DNA of 10,445 nucleotides. Origin: Phycisphaerales bacterium (lineage in GTDB: Bacteria > Planctomycetota > Phycisphaerae > Phycisphaerales > UBA1924). The notes beneath the pieces were generated by a model. It was not told the DNA's origin and searched no databases. It saw only the letters and a program-made list of their open reading frames with translations. The stretch is taken from contig JAESSR010000222.1 in NCBI GenBank assembly GCA_016764015.1, positions 1 to 10,445 of the forward strand. The letters run 5' to 3'. The translations under genes were made by a program, and so were the position numbers. This document shows, piece after piece, positions 1-5,719 of this stretch (the first letter of the stretch is position 1; each line of letters opens with the position of its first letter).

Positions 1-1
1 C

Positions 2-874
2 GACCTCACCGAAAAAGACGCCTGCGTGAGCCTCTACAACGATTGCTTCGGAGCCGACAAATCCACAATGATCATCCACCTCGCCGCCGAGGTCGGGGGC
101 ATCGGCGCCAACATGAAAAACCCAGGCCGATACTTCTACGCCAACATGGCGATGGCCTTGCACTTGATCGAACAAGCACGCGTCGATGGCTTGATCGAAC
201 GCGAAGGTAAGTTCATTCAGACCGGAACCATCTGCGCCTATCCAAACCTGACACCGATCCCATTCAAAGAAGAGAACCTCTGGAACGGGTATCCAGAAAC
301 CACCAACGCTCCCTACGGCATCGCCAAGAAGGCTGCATGGCAAATGCTTGATGCGTACAAGAACCAGTACGGCATGAAATCTTCGTTCGTCCTCCCCGTC
401 AACCTCTACGGCCCTTGGGATAACTTCAATCTCGAATCATCGCATGTCATCCCCGCACTGATCCGTAAATGCGTCGAAGCCCTCGATCGCGGCGACGAGT
501 TCCTCCCCGTCTGGGGCACCGGGAGCGCATCGCGCGAGTTCCTCTACATCGACGACTGCGCCGACGGGCTCCTCACCGCCGCCGAGAAAATCGACGACCC
601 AACCCCGATCAACCTCGGCACCAATATGGAGATCACGATCAAAGATTTGGTCCACATGATCGCCAAACTGACTGGCTTTGCCACCGAAGAAACCATCGAA
701 CAAAAAATCAAATGGGACCCCACCAAACCCGACGGCCAACCCCGCCGATGCCTCGATGTTTCAAGGGCCAAAGAGCTGATGAACTGGGAAGCAAAGGTCG
801 GCTTCGAAGAAGGCATGAAGCGGACAATCGAATGGTTCAAGGAGCATCGGGATGATGCGGAGGCGAGAATGTAG
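2..874 (+). CDS. GDP-L-fucose synthase-type NAD(P)-dependent epimerase/reductase, 5'-truncated
   Basis: Short-chain dehydrogenase/epimerase of the extended SDR family, closest by eye to GDP-L-fucose synthase (Fcl/WcaG). That enzyme epimerises and reduces GDP-4-keto-6-deoxymannose to GDP-L-fucose for surface polysaccharide in the cytoplasm. The frame is open from the first complete codon at 2, so the Rossmann glycine motif lies outside the window and the GTG at 26 is not the true start. Counting from codon 2, the 290 residues contain GTICAYP with the family's catalytic Cys (C78), the YxxxK pair (Y105, K109) in APYGIAKKA, and NLYGPWDNF followed by SSHVIPALIRK with the catalytic His (H148). REFLYIDD follows, then a typical C-terminal substrate domain. 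The Ser of the usual SSCIYP motif is Thr here. Related colitose or generic epimerases cannot be excluded. The next gene starts 23 bases downstream on the same strand, with no terminator visible between them. Confidence 0.85.
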   Translation, partial: DLTEKDACVSLYNDCFGADKSTMIIHLAAEVGGIGANMKNPGRYFYANMAMALHLIEQARVDGLIEREGKFIQTGTICAYPNLTPIPFKEENLWNGYPETTNAPYGIAKKAAWQMLDAYKNQYGMKSSFVLPVNLYGPWDNFNLESSHVIPALIRKCVEALDRGDEFLPVWGTGSASREFLYIDDCADGLLTAAEKIDDPTPINLGTNMEITIKDLVHMIAKLTGFATEETIEQKIKWDPTKPDGQPRRCLDVSRAKELMNWEAKVGFEEGMKRTIEWFKEHRDDAEARM

Positions 875-897
875 AGTTTGGGGTGTATACTTGGGCT

Positions 898-2115
898 ATG
901 ACACAGCCGCTTGTTCAACGCGTTCGACTTCAGAACTTCAAAAGCTTTGAGCGATGTGATGTCAAGCTTTCAGCGATGACTGTGCTGGTTGGTCGAAATG
1001 GTGCTGGGAAAAGCAATTTTTTAGATGCTCTGGAGTTCACCAAAGATGCAGTGGAAAAAACGCTTGATTTTGCGGTAAGAGAGCGGGCGGGAATTGACGG
1101 GATTCGGCGTCGATCCAGAATGAATAGGCCAACGAGTGCTCATATTGAAATACAAATTGAAATACAAATTTCGATTCCACACGGCTACGCGATTTACGGA
1201 TTTCAGCTCGGAGATTCCAAGAATAGCTATAATGTACGAAAAGAGAAATGCCTAATAAGAACAGATAATTTTGAGGGAAGTTATAGGATCGAGCGAGGGG
1301 AGTGGACACATTGGTCATTTCCAGACCACCCGCAACCCGCAGCGATTGAGCCTGATCGGCTTGCATTGCAAGGGTTATCAGGAATCCCGGAAATCCGTCC
1401 AGTCTACGACGCTATTGTGGCGATGGCATTTCATAACCTAAATCCCGACATGATGAAAAATCCAGTGCGTCCAGATACACAGCGGTTTCTCGCAGGAGAC
1501 GGACATAATATCCCGACAATTATTGAGGCAATTCCAGAGCCAGAGATGTCTCGTATAATCGAGTATCTCAATAGAATAACAGGATACAATATACAATCCA
1601 TTAAGCGTAAAGCTCTTGGGTCATTTGACACTCTACAAATTGAGATACAAATTGCTGATGCATCACGCCCATGGACATTTGATGCAGCCAGTTTGTCTGA
1701 CGGCACACTAAGAGCACTCGGCATCCTCGCGTCGGCATCTACACCAATCAACGGGGACTCAAAGAGAGTGGGGCCGCGACTCATTGCTATTGAAGAACCT
1801 GAAAACGCGATCCACCCCGCTGCAGCTGCGGTCTTGGCCGATGCATTGGTTGAAGCATCCCAATCAAGACAGATACTCATCACAACGCACAGCCCAGACC
1901 TTATTGAAAACAGCCCTGTCTCCCCCGAAGATATTTTGGTTGTTGTTCATAACGATGGCCGGTCACAGATTGGTAAACTGAGCGAGGCAAAGATGAATCT
2001 CATCCGGGATCACCTGAGCGATCCCGGTGAACTACTGCGACAGGATCAAATGACGCCTGATCCATTGGATTTACAGCGGCAGGAACAGGGGAAATCCTTG
2101 TTTGATATGGAATGA
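898..2115 (+). CDS. AAA family ATPase (AAA_21 / OLD-SMC type), partner of DUF4276
   Basis: Predicted cytoplasmic ABC/SMC-type ATPase of 405 residues. Seen in the sequence: an N-terminal RLQNFKSF strand as in RecF/SMC-like proteins, Walker A GRNGAGKS at about 32-39, an LSDGT signature at 266-270, Walker B IAIEEPE with two acidic residues at about 296-302, and an ITTHSPD switch histidine near 331. The middle region (about 70-260) is variable, as in OLD-like ATPases, where it holds insertions. ATG 898 was chosen because family homology begins right after it; GTG 883 would add five residues of no evident value. No Shine-Dalgarno precedes either start, but TATACT at 886-891 would allow a leaderless message. 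The stop overlaps the next start (ATGA at 2112-2115), implying translational coupling. Two 60-base lines, 1141-1260, each count 35% G+C, against 67-72% in 481-600 of the upstream gene, which suggests transfer. A role in phage defence is inferred, not shown. Confidence 0.88.
   Translation: MTQPLVQRVRLQNFKSFERCDVKLSAMTVLVGRNGAGKSNFLDALEFTKDAVEKTLDFAVRERAGIDGIRRRSRMNRPTSAHIEIQIEIQISIPHGYAIYGFQLGDSKNSYNVRKEKCLIRTDNFEGSYRIERGEWTHWSFPDHPQPAAIEPDRLALQGLSGIPEIRPVYDAIVAMAFHNLNPDMMKNPVRPDTQRFLAGDGHNIPTIIEAIPEPEMSRIIEYLNRITGYNIQSIKRKALGSFDTLQIEIQIADASRPWTFDAASLSDGTLRALGILASASTPINGDSKRVGPRLIAIEEPENAIHPAAAAVLADALVEASQSRQILITTHSPDLIENSPVSPEDILVVVHNDGRSQIGKLSEAKMNLIRDHLSDPGELLRQDQMTPDPLDLQRQEQGKSLFDME
1144..1170 (+). 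repeat. 12-bp in-frame tandem repeat inside the ATPase gene
   Basis: The unit attgaaatacaa occurs twice head to tail (1144-1155 and 1156-1167), followed by the first three bases of a third copy. It is in frame and encodes the peptide IEIQ twice, then I (residues 83-91). A near copy with one mismatch lies at 1639-1653 and encodes IEIQI again. The alternating pattern suits a beta strand; the duplication may come from slippage. Confidence 0.8.
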
Positions 2116-2669
2116 CTCAGTTCACTCTTGCAACAGTTGTCGAAGGTCACGGTGAGGTTGAATGCCTTCCCTTGCTTGTTCGCATGATCCAACCATCATG
2201 GAATGTGCCGAGGCCATTGAGAGGAAAGCGCCAGCGTCTTCCAAAGGATAGGGGTAAAAATATTGAGCATTATGTTCGTATGGCAAGAGCAAATATCGAA
2301 GGAACACACGGTGGGATTCTTGTCGTCATCGATGCAGACGATGATTGCCCGGCGGAACTGGGGCCTTCGTTGTTGGATCGTTGTCGCATTGCGGCACCAG
2401 ATGTCCAGGTCGCGGTTGTTCTCGCGATGCAAGAGTTTGAGGTGTGGTTTATCTCTGGCAAAGCTGTGGATATTGGGACACTTGAAAACTTGGAACAGTT
2501 GGGTTCTCCAAAGTCCGCAGTAAAACGAGCACTTGATGGACGATATAGCGAAACGATAGATATGCCCAAGCTGGTCAATAAAATGAATATTCAATCGGCG
2601 CGTACCAATTCACAATCTTTCGACAAGTTCATGAGATGTATCGAGTATTTCGAAGAAACAACTGCGTGA
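2112..2669 (+). CDS. DUF4276 family protein, TOPRIM-like putative nuclease subunit
   Basis: A 185-residue protein matching the DUF4276 pattern. It has an N-terminal VVEGHGEVE strand-loop with E11, then hydrophobic strand ILVVID running into DADDDCPAELG (D74, D76, D78), and an AVVLAMQEFEVWF motif near 101-113 with E108 and E110. A glutamate after the first strand and a DxD after a later one is the layout of TOPRIM metal-binding sites (OLD, DnaG, topoisomerases). Mg-dependent nicking or cleavage of nucleic acid, gated by the upstream ATPase, is therefore the leading inference. The start overlaps the ATPase stop by four bases (ATGA), and no separate promoter is seen. Like its partner it is less G+C-rich than the flanks. 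ATPase + TOPRIM pairing is known from Gabija, PARIS and OLD-retron defence systems; this protein is much smaller than GajA. No hairpin terminator was found before the next gene. Confidence 0.85.
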   Translation: MTQFTLATVVEGHGEVECLPLLVRMIQPSWNVPRPLRGKRQRLPKDRGKNIEHYVRMARANIEGTHGGILVVIDADDDCPAELGPSLLDRCRIAAPDVQVAVVLAMQEFEVWFISGKAVDIGTLENLEQLGSPKSAVKRALDGRYSETIDMPKLVNKMNIQSARTNSQSFDKFMRCIEYFEETTA

Positions 2670-2758
2670 TTAGTTCTGTATTTACTACCTGCATGAAAAC
2701 GCATAACCAATCCTGAATATGCACCGCATGAGCAGATCGCCCGCGTCTACCATTCCCA

Positions 2759-2986
2759 ATGGACTGCCCCAAGCCTCCAATCCGATTCTGTATCAACAAC
2801 CCCCGCACCCTCGCCGAGCGCCAAGACCTGATCGCGCGTGGGATACCGAGCAAGGATTGTCTGGGCAACTGCACCGCATGCTTTGAAGGACGATTCCTCG
2901 AAATCAATGGCAAGATCGTGCCGGGCGATTCCTATCAACAGATTCTTGAGCATGCACCGAAGAACAACTCAAAGCCTGAACCATAA
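2759..2986 (+). CDS. DUF1450 (YuzB-like) small cysteine-motif protein
   Basis: A 75-residue protein. It fits the DUF1450 family (Bacillus YuzB and relatives, about 75-80 residues) in order: an IRFCINNP start with C11, a central CLGNCTAC motif (C34, C38, C41), then FLEINGKIVPGD and a short helical end. An extra Cys sits at position 3. The family has no established biochemistry that I know of. The cysteine spacing suggests a thioredoxin-like or small ferredoxin-like fold binding a metal or Fe-S centre, which is inference. ATG 2759 is the only start in this frame after the stop at 2729-2731, and no Shine-Dalgarno precedes it, so initiation may be weak or leaderless. It follows the DUF4276 gene by 89 bases; whether it is cotranscribed with the ATPase pair is unknown. 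Its end converges on the terminator of the next, minus-strand gene. Confidence 0.72.
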   Translation: MDCPKPPIRFCINNPRTLAERQDLIARGIPSKDCLGNCTACFEGRFLEINGKIVPGDSYQQILEHAPKNNSKPEP

Positions 2987-2999
2987 AAGCTTGAGCTAT

Positions 3000-3028
3000 A
3001 AAAAAACCCCGTGAACTTCACGGGGTTT
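3000..3028 (-). terminator. Rho-independent terminator of the first tailed protein gene
   Basis: A 12-bp perfect inverted repeat (3004-3015 with 3017-3028) built around ccccgtgaa/ttcacgggg. Read on the minus strand it is followed by seven T residues (complement of 3000-3006). It lies 26 bases past the stop codon of the minus-strand gene ending at 3054. The plus-strand side has only TTT, so termination of the DUF1450 transcript would be weaker. Confidence 0.9.
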
Positions 3029-3053
3029 GGAATCGAAGTTTTTATCGTCAAGA

Positions 3054-3767
3054 TCAGCGACGACGGCGGATCGTGCGAACGCCGGCGAGTGAGCCGAGCA
3101 TGCCCAATCCGGCGAATACGGCTGGTGGAAGCGGGACAACATAAAGCTGGTCCTGCTCGCCATCGGCAACCACCGCACGAAGTCGGCTCTCCATGATGTT
3201 AAAGGTTGAGCTGCTGGCTGTTTGAATGGTCAGCGCACTGAGTGCAGCGGTCACACCAGCATCTCCCGAACTCGCGGTTGCGTCATAGAGTACCGCCCAG
3301 ATCATTGCCTGGATCGCGCTCATCTGATCTACAGTCGAGCCGGCCATTCTTTGGAGGCTGATGTCAATCCAACCAAGGTCAACTGCTTTGGAAATAACAC
3401 CCACTACGAGAGCTGCTTTGACTACTCCGTAGTTGTCACTCGCGTCGTCTGGTGTTTCTGAACGCGGGGCTTCGGAGAGATCAACAATCTCATAGGTTGA
3501 TGAGCCGCTATTGGCACGCTCAGCGAGTTCAACACAGAAGGTGTTGTATGTCTGACCAGCGCGTGGTCCACTATCAATCGAGTGTGTCAGGTGACCGGCA
3601 CTGAATGATTGGCCAGCATAAATTGAAGTGCCTCCATTAAGTGTCACTGTATTGAGCCCGGTGTGCCCGATGAATGATAAATCAACAGTCTCGGCCATGG
3701 CAGCAGGTGCCGCAATGGACAATGCTCCGATAGCTGCGCTCAAGGCGAGCTTTGTACAAATATTCAT
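3054..3767 (-). CDS. Secreted protein with VPLPP (PEP-CTERM-like) tail and thioester-like Cys/Gln motifs
   Basis: A 237-residue exported protein. The N-terminus (M-NICTK, hydrophobic stretch, AMA before E26) is a Sec signal peptide with predicted cleavage after A25. The mature chain has one cysteine, C78, in TFCVEL, and 75 residues later Q153 in AIQAMIW. The tail has VPLPPA at about 211-216, then a Gly/Leu-rich helix (FAGLGMLGSLAGV) and RTIRRRR. This is the three-part layout of exosortase substrates, which are processed and exported to the outer surface. ATG 3767 was chosen because GGAGAGGA lies about nine bases upstream and the signal peptide starts there; the open frame reaches 3818 without a better site. 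It is a paralogue of the gene at 4905-5582 throughout its length. It is a single-gene unit with its own promoter, leader hairpin and terminator. Function is unknown; adhesion or extracellular matrix is inferred. Confidence 0.82.
   Translation of the reverse strand: MNICTKLALSAAIGALSIAAPAAMAETVDLSFIGHTGLNTVTLNGGTSIYAGQSFSAGHLTHSIDSGPRAGQTYNTFCVELAERANSGSSTYEIVDLSEAPRSETPDDASDNYGVVKAALVVGVISKAVDLGWIDISLQRMAGSTVDQMSAIQAMIWAVLYDATASSGDAGVTAALSALTIQTASSSTFNIMESRLRAVVADGEQDQLYVVPLPPAVFAGLGMLGSLAGVRTIRRRR
3068..3143 (-). repeat. Conserved sorting-tail DNA segment, copy 1
   Basis: These 76 bases encode the VVPLPP tail, hydrophobic helix and first Arg residues. By direct comparison they match 4919-4994 at 71 of 76 positions, while the upstream coding parts of the two genes have diverged strongly. 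Confidence 0.88.
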
Positions 3768-3798
3768 TTTTTTGATTCCTCTCCAACTCTTCAATCGA

Positions 3799-3841
3799 CA
3801 ACGAGTTCGTGGCAACACATATCCACGATCCCTACTCGTTG
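3799..3841 (-). promoter_or_regulatory. 5' leader hairpin of the first tailed protein gene
   Basis: A 14-bp stem: 3799-3806 pairs with 3834-3841 and 3807-3812 with 3823-3828, all Watson-Crick, with a 5-base bulge (3829-3833) and a 10-base loop. It lies between the predicted -10 box and the ribosome binding site. The outer arm starts where transcription should begin, so the mRNA would open with this stem, an arrangement known to protect some mRNAs from decay. No known riboswitch class was recognised. Confidence 0.6.
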
Positions 3842-3847
3842 AGCCCT

Positions 3848-3876
3848 ATTTTATAGGAACCGTGCGGATTGATCAA
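3848..3876 (-). promoter_or_regulatory. Putative sigma70-type promoter of the first tailed protein gene
   Basis: On the minus strand, TTGATC (complement of 3871-3876) and TAAAAT (complement of 3848-3853) are separated by 17 bases, with 4/6 and 5/6 consensus matches. The predicted start near 3841 gives a leader of about 75 bases. The gene-free stretch 3768-4079 holds this promoter, the hairpin and the next terminator; I see nothing else convincing in 3877-4017. Confidence 0.42.
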
Positions 3877-4017
3877 TAGAAAACGGGTGAGTTCAACTGA
3901 AAGATGGCCAAAATTATCACCATTATGCGTTATCGGACTAGGTTTTGATTGCTAGCCAGAAAAGCCGACGAGAAATCAGGTGCTCGAAGCAATGAAGCTG
4001 ATCATGACGGGTATATC

Positions 4018-4051
4018 AAAAAAACCACCCGAACAACAAGGAATCGGGTGG
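4018..4051 (-). terminator. Rho-independent terminator of the second tailed protein gene
   Basis: An 8-bp perfect stem (ccacccga at 4025-4032 with tcgggtgg at 4044-4051) and an 11-base loop, followed on the minus strand by seven T (complement of 4018-4024). It lies 28 bases beyond the stop codon at 4080. Confidence 0.87.
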
Positions 4052-4079
4052 GCGAGGCTGATCTTTGAGAGTCCAAGTA

Positions 4080-4541
4080 TTATCGTCGGCGAGCGGCGCG
4101 GATACCGATGAATGAACCAAGCAAACCCAATCCCGCCAACGCCCCCGATGGGAGTGGTGCGCTGATCATCTGCGATCCCTTCGTGAAGTTCATGGCCGAT
4201 GTGTTGCCGGCTTGAATCTGCCCGTTGCCTCCCTCGCCGTGCGAGAGATATGTTCCTGAATCTGGAACAAAGCTCGGGACCAATGAATCACCACTTGCAC
4301 CTTGATTGAACATCGAGTGCAGTGCACCAGGCAAGCCGTCGGCATGCTGAGCATTGATCGCATTTGATTGATAAAGAGTCTTCGCACTGCCTAGTTTGAA
4401 TACAGCCGAGTTGTCATTCGTCTCGATCAAATCGATTGCAAACGAGTTTAAATCTGCCGATGCAAGTGATGCGCTTGCTGTAAGTGCAGCCACGCAGAGA
4501 ACCAAACGATGAGAAGTTCTGATATTGAGTCGGGATGTCAT
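4080..4541 (-). CDS. Small secreted protein with APLP (PEP-CTERM-like) tail
   Basis: A 153-residue exported protein of no family I recognise. It starts with a basic n-region (residues 1-12), a hydrophobic stretch and ASA before D30, a good Sec signal peptide. The mature part is polar, rich in Gly, Ser, Asn and Ala, and has no cysteine. The C-terminus has APLPSG at 128-133, a hydrophobic Gly/Leu stretch and RAARRR. This is the same tail plan as the two flanking proteins but diverged in sequence. ATG 4541 was preferred because the signal peptide begins there; the in-frame ATG at 4613 would add 24 residues (including DWQYPV) ahead of it. The ribosome site is weak (GGAT about six bases upstream). 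It is not a paralogue of the neighbours outside the tail. Probably an exosortase-processed surface or matrix protein; role unknown. Confidence 0.72.
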   Translation of the reverse strand: MTSRLNIRTSHRLVLCVAALTASASLASADLNSFAIDLIETNDNSAVFKLGSAKTLYQSNAINAQHADGLPGALHSMFNQGASGDSLVPSFVPDSGTYLSHGEGGNGQIQAGNTSAMNFTKGSQMISAPLPSGALAGLGLLGSFIGIRAARRR

Positions 4542-4662
4542 TGTTGATCCAACCTTGTCACACAAAAAGGTCACTGGGTATTGCCAATCCATTGAATCCT
4601 CGCCAAGACACATCTCGTTGGCTCAATGGCACAAAATAGGCAACCGCCGTCCTTGTGGGGCT

Positions 4663-4690
4663 AATGTAGACGATTGGGTTCAAATGTCAA
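4663..4690 (-). promoter_or_regulatory. Putative sigma70-type promoter of the second tailed protein gene
   Basis: On the minus strand a perfect -35 box TTGACA (complement of 4685-4690) is followed after 16 bases by TACATT (complement of 4663-4668, 4/6). Transcription would start near 4656, leaving a leader of about 115 bases. The gene-free stretch 4542-4904 contains this promoter and the terminator at 4826-4853; nothing else was recognised there. Confidence 0.45.
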
Positions 4691-4825
4691 TACTCTAAGT
4701 GTTGATTGTGGAAGGATTTAGTGTATTTTTCCGAGAACATGGTCCCAATCGAGCAATCACGGCCTATAACGATCAGTCATGATCGCAGGCTGTGGTTGAG
4801 AATACTTTGAAGATCATCAACGAAA

Positions 4826-4853
4826 AAACACCCCCGCAGAAGCGAGGGTGTTT
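4826..4853 (-). terminator. Rho-independent terminator of the third tailed protein gene
   Basis: A 12-position stem with one C-A mismatch (4826-4837 with 4842-4853) and an AGAA loop on the plus strand. On the minus strand it is followed by a run of T residues (complement of the A run starting at 4823). It lies 51 bases past the stop codon at 4905. Confidence 0.86.
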
Positions 4854-4904
4854 ATTGAAGATTGAATCAGTTTACTTGTGTCACCTGGTGGTGACGAATC
4901 AAGC

Positions 4905-5582
4905 TCATTTCCGACGACGGATCGTGCGAACGCCAGCGAGTGAGCCGAGCATGCCCAATCCAGCGAATGCGGCTGGTGGAAGTGGTACAACATAGAGCAT
5001 GTCTTGTTGACCTTCAGCCACGATTGCCTTGAGCCCGTTGAGACGCAGTGAGCTATCAAAGGTCTGGACATTGGTCAAGATGTTGTAGTAATGCTCAAGC
5101 GAGTTGCTTGTTCGGCTGCTCCCGACTTCGATGTCGCTGCCGAAGGCTTCCCATACTGCTGCCTGGATGGCACCCATCTTGGCGAGGTAGTCCTGCTGAT
5201 TTTCGTCACCCTGAAGCTTGTTATCGATCCATCCCAACGCTGCTGCGTTTGCAACAACCGCGTTGATCTGATCAGCGATGGTTTGACCGTAAGGCGTACC
5301 TGGCATTGGAGCATCAGCGATATCAACGATCTGGTAAGTCGCTCCGCTGGTATTGGCGGCTTCAGAGAAATCAATACAGAATGTCCCGAATGATTCCCCA
5401 GCACGATCCCCGCTGGTGAACTCATGCATCATCTGGCCAGCATAGTAAGTACCCCCTTCAACACGAAGGTGCGATGCGTTCGAGCCCCCAGCGATACCGG
5501 TGTACCGGACATCAACAGTGTCAGCCATGACAACGCTTGAAGTAGCGGCACATACAAATGCGATTGCGATTCCCATTTTCAT
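4905..5582 (-). CDS. Secreted protein with VPLPP (PEP-CTERM-like) tail and thioester-like Cys/Gln motifs (paralogue)
   Basis: A 225-residue exported protein. The signal peptide is short and ends VMA before D21. The mature chain has a single cysteine, C69, in GTFCIDF, and Q140 in AIQAAVWE, 71 residues later. It shares TVD, GGT.YAGQ, SG.RAG, TFC, TY.IVD, LGWID, AIQA and the AEGQQD-LYVVPLPP region with the protein at 3054-3767, so the two are paralogues. The tail is VPLPPAAFAGLG, a hydrophobic stretch, then RTIRRRK. ATG 5582 is preceded by AAGGAG with seven bases between GGAG and the start. A second ATG two codons in is less well spaced. The Cys and Gln contexts resemble the [YFL]C and QxxxW signatures of thioester (TED) domains in Gram-positive adhesins. 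No Cys-Gln bond is proven. Location is probably the outer surface or matrix. Confidence 0.82.
   Translation of the reverse strand: MKMGIAIAFVCAATSSVVMADTVDVRYTGIAGGSNASHLRVEGGTYYAGQMMHEFTSGDRAGESFGTFCIDFSEAANTSGATYQIVDIADAPMPGTPYGQTIADQINAVVANAAALGWIDNKLQGDENQQDYLAKMGAIQAAVWEAFGSDIEVGSSRTSNSLEHYYNILTNVQTFDSSLRLNGLKAIVAEGQQDMLYVVPLPPAAFAGLGMLGSLAGVRTIRRRK
4919..4994 (-). repeat. Conserved sorting-tail DNA segment, copy 2
   Basis: Partner of 3068-3143, same orientation: 76 bases with five substitutions and no gaps, encoding the VVPLPP tail and the adjoining helix. Beyond the tail the two genes are recognisable as paralogues mostly at protein level. Confidence 0.88.
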
Positions 5583-5673
5583 TTCATCTCTCCTTATTCA
5601 ACTCGATGAACGAGTGATTTCTCTGGTTTGCTCAAGTTCCCATCCAAACAGGCATTGGGGTTGAGTCAAATGA

Positions 5674-5701
5674 AATATACACTCAAGTAGTTGTCAGACA
5701 A
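5674..5701 (-). promoter_or_regulatory. Putative sigma70-type promoter of the third tailed protein gene
   Basis: On the minus strand TTGTCT (complement of 5696-5701) and TATATT (complement of 5674-5679) are spaced by 16 bases, with 4/6 and 5/6 matches. The expected start near 5667 gives a leader of about 85 bases. It would begin with a weak bulged hairpin (5631-5635 with 5661-5665 and 5639-5641 with 5658-5660). Confidence 0.38.
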
Positions 5702-5719
5702 GAAGATAGCGTGTTCAAT
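5691..5719 (+). promoter_or_regulatory. Putative divergent promoter toward the DUF3179 gene
   Basis: TTGTCA (5691-5696, 5/6) and TTCAAT (5714-5719, 4/6) are spaced by 17 bases on the plus strand. The -35 forms one half of the palindrome ttgtcagacaa (5691-5701), whose other half is the -35 of the minus-strand promoter. The leader to ATG 5862 would be about 135 bases. Confidence 0.25.

Noticed and set aside
437..739. A 100-codon minus-strand open frame inside the epimerase gene.
   Set aside because: It lies wholly opposite conserved epimerase motifs and is a product of high G+C coding sequence.
2196..2594. Minus-strand open frames opposite the DUF4276 gene.
   Set aside because: The plus-strand protein has family motifs and translational coupling to the ATPase; the opposite frames have neither.
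4614..4825. Possible tRNA-like GGTTCAAAT box near 4677.
   Set aside because: No acceptor, D or anticodon stems could be drawn around it; it overlaps a better candidate promoter.
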